In this document: in pieces, positions 1-6,248 of the stretch
How the letters are laid out: each line of letters opens with the position of its first letter
How positions within the stretch are numbered: position 1 is the stretch's first letter
DNA from: Actinomycetes bacterium
GTDB taxonomy: Bacteria; Actinomycetota; Actinomycetes; S36-B12
Length of the DNA: 10,736 nucleotides
Assembly (NCBI GenBank): GCA_030425745.1
Contig: JAUHZW010000055.1
Span: forward strand, 1-10,736
Reading direction: 5' to 3'
The notes under the pieces: model-generated
Databases searched by the model: none
Told to the model about the DNA's origin: nothing
What the model saw: the letters and a program-made list of their open reading frames with translations, nothing else
Made by a program: the position numbers and the translations under genes

Positions 1-420
1 GTCGCTGGGGGTCATCGTGGGGTTGTCGGTCACGCCGAGCATCCGTGAGGCCTGGTCGTAGTAGGGGGCGAGTTCATCGCGCCAGTCGGTGATGCCACAC
101 CACTGGGGATCATCGAAGAACTCCGTGCCCGGCGTGTAGAGCGTGTTGGCGTAGTTGAGCGATCCTCCGCCCACCCCCGCTCCCGCGAGCACCAGGACGT
201 CCTTCAGCAGGTGGATGCGCTGGATGCCGGTGCAACCCAACTGCGGTGCCCAGAGGTAGTCGCGCAGCCGCCACGACGTCTTCGGCAGTTCGTCATCGGC
301 GAACCGGCGTCCGGCCTCGAGCACCGCGACCCGATAGCCCTTCTCCGTCAGACGCAGAGCGGCGACGGAGCCTCCGAAACCGGACCCCACGACGATGACG
401 TCGAAGTGCTGCGCTGCCAC
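1..420 (-). CDS. choD: ChoD-like GMC family FAD-dependent oxidoreductase (N-terminal 140 codons; runs off left edge)
   Basis: The visible N-terminus is an FAD-binding Rossmann fold. The dinucleotide motif GSGFGGS is at residues 12-18, the acidic residue that should bind the FAD ribose is Glu35 (VLEAGRR), and the second glycine-rich FAD motif GAGVGGGSLNYANT is at residues 80-93. Together with the segments KTSWRLRDYLWAP and GCTGIQRIH, this closely resembles mycobacterial ChoD as I recall it. That family is annotated as cholesterol oxidase, oxidising a sterol 3-hydroxyl, but its true substrate in many actinobacteria is uncertain. The catalytic C-terminal part lies outside the window, so substrate cannot be judged. 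I chose GTG at 420, 9 nt after the aldehyde dehydrogenase stop codon. No strong Shine-Dalgarno sequence is visible, which suggests translational coupling at the end of the guaB2-guaB3 operon. The family call is secure; the sterol substrate is inference. Confidence 0.9.
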   Translation of the reverse strand, partial: MAAQHFDVIVVGSGFGGSVAALRLTEKGYRVAVLEAGRRFADDELPKTSWRLRDYLWAPQLGCTGIQRIHLLKDVLVLAGAGVGGGSLNYANTLYTPGTEFFDDPQWCGITDWRDELAPYYDQASRMLGVTDNPTMTPSD

Positions 421-429
421 ACCGGCAAC

Positions 430-1968
430 CTACTTCAGGCCGAGCCGCTTCATCGTGCCGATCGCCGTGGCCAGCAGACCGGTCCAGCGTTCATCGGACC
501 AGCCCTGCGGGGCCCCCAGGCCGAGCATGCGCTGCTCGGCGATCGTCTGGGACTCGGTGTACTTCAGCAGGCCCTCGTCACCGTGACGTCGGCCGAGACC
601 GGAGTCACCCATGCCGCCCATGGGAGCCCGCACGCTCGCCCAACTCGCCCCGTAGCCCTCATTGATGTTCACGCTGCCGGCATGGAGTCGCCGAGCGATG
701 GTGCGCCCGGCCCGGCGGTCCCGGGTGACGACCGCGGCGTTGAGCCCGTACGGGGAGTCATTCGCGAGCCGGACGGCCTGTTCGTCGTCGGAGACCCGGT
801 ACAGCGCGACGACCGGCCCGAAGGTCTCCTCATCGCACAGGACCATGTCGTCGGTGACACCATCGAGCACCGTCGGCTCGACGGCGAACGGGGCGATGTC
901 CGGCCGGGCGGCACCGCCAGCAAGGACTGCGGCTCCCTTGCCGGTCGCGTCCGCGATGTGCGCGAGGACCCGGTCGAGTTGCCGCTGTGAGGTCAGCGAT
1001 CCCATCTGGCCGGACCAGCCCACGGCAGATGCCATCGTCAGTGCGGCGACCGAGGCGGCAAAGGCTCGCGTGAACTCCTCGTACACCTCATCGGCCACGT
1101 AGATGCGCTCCATCGAGATGCACAGCTGCCCGGCATTGGAGAAGCAGGCCCGAGTCGCGATCTCTGCCGCGCGATGCGGATCGGCGTCAGCCCGGATGAT
1201 CATGGCGTTCTTGCCACCGAGCTCGAGGGAGCAGCCCACCAGACGTTGACCGCAGCGCGAGGCCACCTCGCGGCCGACACGGGTTGATCCGGTGAACATC
1301 ACGTAGTCGACGCGGTCGATGACCCACGGCCCCACGACCGGACCATCACCTGGGGCCAGCGCGATGGCATCGCGCGGCACACCGGCCTCGATGAGGAGCT
1401 CCACCGCCCACACCGCGGTCAGAGTGGTCTGGAGGTCGGGCTTGAGCAGGACCGCATTGCCCGCCATGAGGGCCGGGATCGCGTCACCTGCGCTGAGAGA
1501 GAGCGGATAGTTCCACGGTGACAGGACGCCGACGACACCCTTGGGGACTCGGTATTCCGTGACCCCGACGACCACCGGCAATGCCCCGGTATGGCGCCGG
1601 GGCTTGAGCAGGCGCGGCGCGTCACGCGCATAGTGACGGGCGTTGATGCAGACGTCGAGGACTTCCTCCATCGCATCTCGCCGGGCCTTGCCGGTCTCCG
1701 CCTGGATGATGTCGAGGATCTCCTCGCGACGGGTGAGGACGAGATCGTGGAACCGCAGCAGCGCGGCGGCGCGCTCGCGCACCGGGGTGGCCGCCCAGCG
1801 TGTCTGACCCCGCCGCAGGCTCTCGAGGGCCCGATCGACGTCGGCGACAGTCGATGTCGGCAGCGAGTACTCGCATTCCCCCGTGAACGGGGCGATGACA
1901 TCCGACCGCTCCCCCGTGGCGTCGAGCTGGCCGACCAGTCGATCCACGAGGGCGCGGTCGAGGATCAC
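430..1968 (-). CDS. gabD2: NAD(P)-dependent aldehyde dehydrogenase, probably succinate-semialdehyde dehydrogenase (GabD2-like)
   Basis: This 512-residue protein has the full length and all hallmarks of the aldehyde dehydrogenase superfamily, which oxidises aldehydes to acids with NAD(P)+. Visible motifs are SPWNYPL with oxyanion Asn153, cofactor-site Lys176 (LLKPD), nucleotide-binding FTGSTRVG at 225-232, general base Glu249 (LELGGKN), catalytic Cys283 (SNAGQLCIS), and EETFGPV at 380-386. The overall sequence looks like actinobacterial enzymes annotated as succinate-semialdehyde dehydrogenase, which link 4-aminobutyrate or 2-oxoglutarate breakdown to succinate. The substrate is inferred, not seen. 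The start is GTG at 1968, overlapping the guaB3 stop codon in GTGA (1965-1968), a typical coupled arrangement. The gene separates guaB3 from the choD-like gene, which are adjacent in mycobacteria as I recall. Another aldehyde dehydrogenase subfamily is possible. Confidence 0.93.
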   Translation of the reverse strand: MILDRALVDRLVGQLDATGERSDVIAPFTGECEYSLPTSTVADVDRALESLRRGQTRWAATPVRERAAALLRFHDLVLTRREEILDIIQAETGKARRDAMEEVLDVCINARHYARDAPRLLKPRRHTGALPVVVGVTEYRVPKGVVGVLSPWNYPLSLSAGDAIPALMAGNAVLLKPDLQTTLTAVWAVELLIEAGVPRDAIALAPGDGPVVGPWVIDRVDYVMFTGSTRVGREVASRCGQRLVGCSLELGGKNAMIIRADADPHRAAEIATRACFSNAGQLCISMERIYVADEVYEEFTRAFAASVAALTMASAVGWSGQMGSLTSQRQLDRVLAHIADATGKGAAVLAGGAARPDIAPFAVEPTVLDGVTDDMVLCDEETFGPVVALYRVSDDEQAVRLANDSPYGLNAAVVTRDRRAGRTIARRLHAGSVNINEGYGASWASVRAPMGGMGDSGLGRRHGDEGLLKYTESQTIAEQRMLGLGAPQGWSDERWTGLLATAIGTMKRLGLK

Positions 1969-3077
1969 GAAGTGACCACCATCTCCACGCGCTGGAACTC
2001 CTTGAGGTCGCTGTACCCGGTGGTGGCCATCGCCTTGCGCAGCGCGCCCACCACGTTCATGGTGCCGTCGGCACGACGCGACGGGCCGTTGAGGATCTCG
2101 GCCAAGGTGCCGACCGTCTCCATCTGGTGACGCTCACCGCGAGGCAGGTGTGCGTGCCAGGCCTCGGCGCCCCAGTGCGCTCCGTGACCGGGGGCATCCG
2201 TGGCACGGGCGAAGACGGAACCGACCATGGCGGCATCCGCCCCACACGCGAACGCCTTGACGATGTCGCCACTCGCCCCCATCGAGCCGTCGGCGATGAC
2301 GTGCACGTATCGCCCACCGGACTCATCGAGGTAGTCACGGCGGGCCGCGGCGACATCGGCGATGGCGCTGGCCATCGGGACGCGCACGCCGAGGACGTCG
2401 GCCGTGGTGTGCGAGGCTCCGCCGCCGAAGCCCACCAGCACACCAGCCGCCCCGGTCCGCATGAGATGGAGGGCCGCCTGATGCGTGGCGCAGCCACCGA
2501 CGATGACGGGCGCGTCGAGGTCGTGGATGAACTCCTTGAGGTTCAGGCCCGCACCATCGCCACCCACATGCTCCGCCGAGACCGTGGTGCCACGGATGAC
2601 GACGATGTCAGCGCCGGCCTGGGACGCGACCGGGGCGAGGCTCGCGGCACTCTGTGGCGATGTGGCCACGGCCACGGTGCTGCCCGCCTCGCGGAGCTCG
2701 CCGATGCGCTGCTTCACCAGATCGATGTCGACGGGGCGGGCGGCGTACAGCTCCTGCACGCGGGCGGTGGCCGCGTCGGACGCGAGTCCGGCGATCTCCC
2801 GCAACAGCGGATTCGGGTCCTCGTAGCGACCCCACAGGCCCTCGAGGTTGAGGACCGCGAGCACACCGTTCTCGGCCAGGGTCGCGGCGCTCTGCGGAGA
2901 CACGACCGAGTCCATGGGTGCGGCGATGATCGGGGTCTCGAACCGGTAGGCATCGATCGTCCACGCCGTCGAGACGGCCTCGGGATCGCGGGTGCGGCGA
3001 CTGGGGGCGATAGCGACCTCGTCGAGCGAGTAGCCGCGGCGGCCGCGCTTGGCGCCACCGATCTGGATGTCGGTCAC
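1965..3077 (-). CDS. guaB3: GuaB3, IMP dehydrogenase-related protein without CBS domains
   Basis: The protein has 370 residues and an IMPDH/GMP reductase-type TIM barrel without the CBS pair found in GuaB2. The phosphate-binding region ADGSMGASGDI (262-272) aligns with GDGGVQYSGDI of GuaB2, and AAPMDSVVS near 52-60 matches the barrel start. The catalytic loop differs. GuaB2 has GPGSICTTR, but the aligned segment here is GGGASHTTADVLG (218-230), with His223 where the nucleophilic cysteine should be. I recall similar His-containing loops in other actinobacterial GuaB3 proteins, so this is probably a family trait rather than damage. Whether it still acts on IMP or GMP is unclear. The start is GTG at 3077, 3 nt after the guaB2 stop codon, with an AGGACGG ribosome binding site inside the guaB2 end. 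It overlaps the aldehyde dehydrogenase by 4 nt. Confidence 0.95.
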   Translation of the reverse strand: MTDIQIGGAKRGRRGYSLDEVAIAPSRRTRDPEAVSTAWTIDAYRFETPIIAAPMDSVVSPQSAATLAENGVLAVLNLEGLWGRYEDPNPLLREIAGLASDAATARVQELYAARPVDIDLVKQRIGELREAGSTVAVATSPQSAASLAPVASQAGADIVVIRGTTVSAEHVGGDGAGLNLKEFIHDLDAPVIVGGCATHQAALHLMRTGAAGVLVGFGGGASHTTADVLGVRVPMASAIADVAAARRDYLDESGGRYVHVIADGSMGASGDIVKAFACGADAAMVGSVFARATDAPGHGAHWGAEAWHAHLPRGERHQMETVGTLAEILNGPSRRADGTMNVVGALRKAMATTGYSDLKEFQRVEMVVTS

Positions 3078-3080
3078 GGG

Positions 3081-4604
3081 TTACCGTCCTGAGTAGTTGG
3101 GGGCCTCGAGGGTCATCTGCACATCATGCGGATGGCTCTCGCGCAGCCCGGCCGATGTGATCCGCACGAAGGAGCCCTTGGCGTGCAGCTCGTCGATGGT
3201 CTGGGCGCCGCTGTAGCCCATGGACGCACGAAGGCCACCGACGAGCTGGTGGGCCACGGCGGCGATGGACCCGCGGTAGGCGACCATGCCCTCGATGCCC
3301 TCGGGCACGAGTTTGTCGTCGCTGAGGACGTCGTCCTGGAAGTAGCGGTCCTTGCTGTACGAGCGCGCCTGGCCGCGCGACTGCATGGCACCCAGGGAGC
3401 CCATGCCGCGATACGACTTGAACTGCTTGCCGTTGACGAAGACGACCTCGCCGGGGGCCTCCTCGGTGCCGGCGAGGAGGGATCCGAGCATCACCGTGTC
3501 GGCGCCCGCGACGAGAGCCTTGGCGATGTCGCCGGAGTACTGCACGCCGCCGTCACCGATCACCGGGACGCCGGCGGGACGGCACGCCAAGGACGCCTCA
3601 TAGATGGCGGATATCTGCGGCACACCCACACCCGCGACGACGCGGGTGGTGCAGATGGATCCGGGGCCGACACCCACCTTCACGCCATCCGCGCCCGCAT
3701 CGACCAGGGCCTGGGCTCCGGCCCGAGTGGCGATGTTGCCGCCGACGACGTCGACGTCGGAGTTCTTCTTGAGCAGCCGCACCATGTCGATGACCGCGCG
3801 CGAGTGGCCATGAGCGGTGTCGACGGTGAGAAAGTCGACGCCGGCCTCGATGAGGGCCTTCGCCCGGGTCTCGGCATCGTCACCGACGCCGACGGCCGCG
3901 CCGACGACGAGGCGGCCGTTGGCATCTTTGGTGGCGTGCGGGTACTTGTCGGTCTTGACGAAGTCCTTGACGGTGAACAGTCCCTGCAGGCGTCCGTCTC
4001 CGTCGATCAGTGGCAGCTTCTCGACCTTGTGCTGCGCCAGGAGGGCAAGTGCGTCCTCGGGCGCGATGCCGACCTGGGCTGTGACGAGCGGCATGCCGGT
4101 CATGACCTCGCGGACCGGTCGGCGCATGTCATCCTCGAAGCGCATGTCGCGATTGGTCACGATGCCGACAAGGACCCCTGCAGCGTCCACGACGGGCACG
4201 CCGGAGATCCGGTACCGGCCGCACATCCGGTCGACGTCCTCGAGGGTGTCGTCGGGTGAGCAGGTGACCGGGTTGTTGACCATGCCGGCCTCCGACCGCT
4301 TCACGAGGTCGACCTGTGCAGCCTGCTCCTCGACGGCCATGTTGCGATGCAGCACACCGACACCGCCCTGACGTGCCATGGCGATGGCCATGCGGGCCTC
4401 GGTGACGGTGTCCATGGCGCTGGAGACGAGGGGCATCAGCACCCGGATGTTGCGCGTGACGTAGGAGGCGGTGTCGACCTCACTCGGGACGACGTCTGAC
4501 TCGGCCGGCACGAGCAGGACGTCGTCGAAGGTCAGCCCCTGATAGGCGAACTTGTCCGGAACACCGTCGTAGGCGAGTTCGTGGGACAGGGGGCGAGAGT
4601 CCAT
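3081..4604 (-). CDS. guaB2: Inosine-5'-monophosphate dehydrogenase
   Basis: This enzyme oxidises IMP to XMP with NAD+, the committed step of guanine nucleotide synthesis, as a cytosolic tetramer. The 507-residue product is normal family length. It has the N-terminal barrel segment LTFDDVLLVPAES (24-36), a CBS pair at about 107-225 that in this family senses adenine or guanine nucleotides, the catalytic loop GPGSICTTR with Cys318, the phosphate loop GDGGVQYSGDI (350-360), the segment YRGMGSLGAMQSRG (398-411), and the mobile flap with Arg420-Tyr421 (DRYFQ). I chose ATG at 4604 because GGAG lies 5 nt upstream. A longer frame from TTG at 4646 adds 14 residues (GHSRAPLSRSGDA plus the initiator) unlike the family N-terminus and lacks a ribosome site. 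It is the first gene of the minus-strand operon, and 3 nt separate it from guaB3. Confidence 0.98.
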   Translation of the reverse strand: MDSRPLSHELAYDGVPDKFAYQGLTFDDVLLVPAESDVVPSEVDTASYVTRNIRVLMPLVSSAMDTVTEARMAIAMARQGGVGVLHRNMAVEEQAAQVDLVKRSEAGMVNNPVTCSPDDTLEDVDRMCGRYRISGVPVVDAAGVLVGIVTNRDMRFEDDMRRPVREVMTGMPLVTAQVGIAPEDALALLAQHKVEKLPLIDGDGRLQGLFTVKDFVKTDKYPHATKDANGRLVVGAAVGVGDDAETRAKALIEAGVDFLTVDTAHGHSRAVIDMVRLLKKNSDVDVVGGNIATRAGAQALVDAGADGVKVGVGPGSICTTRVVAGVGVPQISAIYEASLACRPAGVPVIGDGGVQYSGDIAKALVAGADTVMLGSLLAGTEEAPGEVVFVNGKQFKSYRGMGSLGAMQSRGQARSYSKDRYFQDDVLSDDKLVPEGIEGMVAYRGSIAAVAHQLVGGLRASMGYSGAQTIDELHAKGSFVRITSAGLRESHPHDVQMTLEAPNYSGR

Positions 4605-4645
4605 GGCGTCTCCGGAGCGTGAGAGAGGGGCGCGCGAGTGACCCA

Positions 4646-4651
4646 AGGCTA
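4646..4651 (-). promoter_or_regulatory. Possible -10 box of the guaB2 operon promoter
   Basis: The minus strand reads TAGCCT here, which fits the loose actinobacterial -10 pattern TANNNT, and lies 41 bases before the guaB2 ATG. I see no convincing -35 hexamer at the expected distance. The placement is tentative, and transcription could also arrive from the MerR gene upstream. Confidence 0.3.
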
Positions 4652-4670
4652 TCGACCGCCCACCGCTGCC

Positions 4671-4686
4671 CTCCGGGTGGCCGGAG
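4671..4686. terminator. Short hairpin between the MerR gene and guaB2
   Basis: CTCCGG, a GTGG loop and CCGGAG form a perfect 6-bp stem in the 126-base gap between the MerR gene and guaB2. A second weak stem (4710-4714 with 4723-4727) lies just past the MerR stop codon. Neither has a T-tract. They may slow transcription leaving the MerR gene but could equally be chance in GC-rich DNA. Confidence 0.25.
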
Positions 4687-4730
4687 ACCGTGCACTGGTT
4701 GGCGACGGTGGCACCCGGGGACGTGCCCGA

Positions 4731-5687
4731 TCACCCGAGGGCACGCCCGATGCGCTCGACACAGTCCTTGAGATCGAGCGTGCGGGAGACGCCACGCCCG
4801 TAGTCGTGATCGGGCCAGCCCGGGCCACCGAGCAGGACCGTCGGAGCCGGCCGGGTGACCGGGAGGTGCTCGACCATCTGCACATCAGCGGAGTCGGACA
4901 CCTGACACCACAGCAGGATGGCGGCAGGTCCGAGGCGGGTCACCACCCGACCCAGCGCATCCTCAGGGAGGTTTGGGCCCAGGATCCGGGCAGCGACGCC
5001 ACGCTCGGCCAGGGCACCGGCGACCGCCCAGAGCGGAAGGGCGTGCTGCTCTCCCGGAGCGCAGGCGAGGATGACCGAGCGGCTGGGCTGGGAGGGTGCG
5101 CACGACTGGATCCACGAGCCCAGCACCTCCTGCACGGCCGCGCTCAGCGCGTGCTCGGTCTCGACACCGCGGCCGGTGTTGCTCCACTTCTCCCCGACCG
5201 CCGACAGGACGGGGACGATGATGCCGTCCCATGCATCGACGACCCCGTGCTCGTCGATGGCCTCGGTGAGGATCCGCTGGCACTCCTGGGTGTCGAGGGC
5301 CTGCGCGGCCCTGGCCAGCCCGCGTACCTCACCACGTGCACCGGGCAGGGACAGCACGTTGCCACCGCCGGAGCGTGTGCTCGACTCGGGCGCTGACGTC
5401 GACTCCGCTGGGGCCTGAGCCGCGGGGTCCTGGCCGGCAAGCGCCCACTTGGCCGCCTCGGCGGGTGAGACTCCTGACATGACGAGCCGTCGCATGCGCT
5501 CCAGCCGGGAGATGTCCTCGGTGGAGTAGCGGCGATGGGCTCCGGGCTCGTGACTGCTCGGTCCGACGCCGTAGCGGCGATCCCATGTGCGGAGCGTGGC
5601 GGGGGCCACGCCGAGCTGGCGGGCCACAGCGGCGACCGTGAGCGAGGGCCCCGAGGGGGGCAGCGGCTCCACGGCACGGTCAGTCAC
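4731..5687 (-). CDS. MerR-family transcriptional regulator with cobalamin (B12)-binding region, CarH/LitR-like
   Basis: The 318-residue protein (numbered from GTG at 5687) has a MerR winged-helix DNA-binding domain at about 16-85 (LGVAPATLRTWDRRYGV, HRRYS). An Ala/Pro/Ser-rich linker follows (about 86-117), then a helical B12-binding subdomain and a Rossmann-like C-terminal half. The helical part carries W-x9-EH exactly (Trp168, Glu178, His179), the motif that cradles adenosylcobalamin in CarH photoreceptors. His215 (PGEQH) matches the lower axial cobalt ligand, 36 residues after His179 versus 35 in Thermus CarH. The residue after the Trp is Ser169, whereas Thermus CarH has His132 there, the upper ligand after illumination. 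AGGAG sits 10 nt before GTG 5687 but only 1 nt before ATG 5696, so I prefer GTG. It is divergent from whiB3, whose promoter it may control. B12 binding is inferred and light sensing is speculative. Confidence 0.93.
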   Translation of the reverse strand: MTDRAVEPLPPSGPSLTVAAVARQLGVAPATLRTWDRRYGVGPSSHEPGAHRRYSTEDISRLERMRRLVMSGVSPAEAAKWALAGQDPAAQAPAESTSAPESSTRSGGGNVLSLPGARGEVRGLARAAQALDTQECQRILTEAIDEHGVVDAWDGIIVPVLSAVGEKWSNTGRGVETEHALSAAVQEVLGSWIQSCAPSQPSRSVILACAPGEQHALPLWAVAGALAERGVAARILGPNLPEDALGRVVTRLGPAAILLWCQVSDSADVQMVEHLPVTRPAPTVLLGGPGWPDHDYGRGVSRTLDLKDCVERIGRALG

Positions 5688-5773
5688 GAACCCCATTCTC
5701 CTCTGATTCAGGGGATTCGCTCGTTGGCAGCCGCCCCGACGCCGAGAGATCTCAAGAAATGTCCAGTCAGGGT

Positions 5774-5820
5774 ATTGACCAACCTATGAATCAGTTACTA
5801 CTATCCTCGTATTGAACAAT
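5774..5820. promoter_or_regulatory. Pair of ATTGNNCAA elements at the whiB3 promoter, possible operators
   Basis: ATTGACCAA (5774-5782) and ATTGAACAAT (5811-5820) are two similar elements with short inverted arms, 37 nt apart start to start. Both sit within a longer shared GTATTGA. One covers the -35 box and the other the predicted transcription start. The divergent MerR/B12 regulator is the natural candidate binder, but this is inference from position only. Confidence 0.35.
5775..5804 (+). promoter_or_regulatory. Sigma-70-type promoter of whiB3
   Basis: A -35 box TTGACC (5775-5780) and a -10 box TACTAT (5799-5804) are separated by 18 nt, in an unusually AT-rich patch. The predicted start is near 5811, giving a leader of about 55 nt before the whiB3 ATG. 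ATTGNNCAA elements overlap the -35 box and the start site, a layout suited to repression. Confidence 0.7.
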
Positions 5821-5854
5821 GTGTGAAGCGTTTCGTGGCGAGAGCCACCTGACC

Positions 5855-5861
5855 AAGGAGG
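5855..5861 (+). promoter_or_regulatory. Strong ribosome binding site of whiB3
   Basis: AAGGAGG ends 4 nt before the ATG at 5866. It is the best Shine-Dalgarno match in the window and fixes the whiB3 start. Confidence 0.85.
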
Positions 5862-5865
5862 AACC

Positions 5866-6162
5866 ATGGCTGATGTCTCGCGGCTCCCCGGGCCCAACGC
5901 CGATATCTGGGACTGGCAGTTGCACGGAGCCTGCCGCGGTGAGGACCCCAGCCTGTTCTTCCATCCCGAAGGCGAACGCGGTTCCCTCCGCGAGGAGCGG
6001 ATCCAGGCCGCGAAGGCCATCTGCGGAGCGTGCCCTGTGCGCACAATGTGCGCTGAGCACGCCCTGACGGTGCGGGAGCCCTACGGCATCTGGGGTGGCA
6101 TGTCCGAGGATGAGCGCGAGGCGATCTACCGGCGCCAGCGCCGCATCGCCGCCGCCTCCTGA
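5866..6162 (+). CDS. whiB3: WhiB-family iron-sulfur transcriptional regulator (WhiB3/WhiD type)
   Basis: WhiB proteins carry a 4Fe-4S cluster that responds to oxygen, nitric oxide or redox state and act with the primary sigma factor at promoters. This 98-residue protein has the four cluster cysteines Cys23, Cys53, Cys56 and Cys62 (C-x29-C-x2-C-x5-C), the GIWGG turn at 74-78, and a basic tail (RRQRR) for DNA contact. The N-terminus LPGPNADIWDWQL and the segment FFHPEGERG match mycobacterial WhiB3 as I recall it, and the neighbouring groEL1 is conserved too. The Streptomyces counterpart is WhiD. It is the only plus-strand gene in the left two thirds of the window. It is transcribed away from the MerR regulator and toward groEL1, with a hairpin terminator between. 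The subfamily call rests on N-terminal sequence and synteny. Confidence 0.97.
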   Translation: MADVSRLPGPNADIWDWQLHGACRGEDPSLFFHPEGERGSLREERIQAAKAICGACPVRTMCAEHALTVREPYGIWGGMSEDEREAIYRRQRRIAAAS

Positions 6163-6193
6163 CCTCCCGCGAGCAGCCGATCGGCACCCCTGA

Positions 6194-6238
6194 ACAACGA
6201 TGAAGGCCCGGAGCGTCGCTCCGGGCCTTCATCGTTGT
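6194..6238. terminator. 21-bp perfect hairpin between convergent whiB3 and groEL1
   Basis: Positions 6194-6214 pair with 6218-6238 without mismatch around a 3-nt GTC loop; the core is GGCCCGGAGC/GCTCCGGGCC. It lies 31 bases after the whiB3 stop and 10 bases from the groEL1 stop, so it can serve both strands. No T-tract follows on either side, as is common for actinobacterial hairpin terminators. Confidence 0.9.
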
Positions 6239-6248
6239 GGTCTGTGAC

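Noticed and set aside
2127..4259. Long plus-strand open frames opposite guaB3 and guaB2
   Set aside because: Both reflect codon bias of the highly conserved minus-strand IMPDH genes; no ribosome site, promoter or recognisable domain supports them.
4605..4646. Longer guaB2 reading frame from TTG 4646
   Set aside because: The extra 14 residues do not resemble the family, and the good GGAG ribosome site points to ATG 4604. The stretch also holds the likely -10 box.
5697..5820. Promoter for the MerR gene on the minus strand
   Set aside because: Hexamers such as TTGGTC can be paired only with poor -10 candidates (TTTCTT) at 17 nt, so no specific promoter could be supported, although one is expected here.
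5784..6060. Minus-strand open frames overlapping whiB3
   Set aside because: whiB3 has a clear promoter, ribosome site and all four cluster cysteines; the opposite frames have no recognisable feature.
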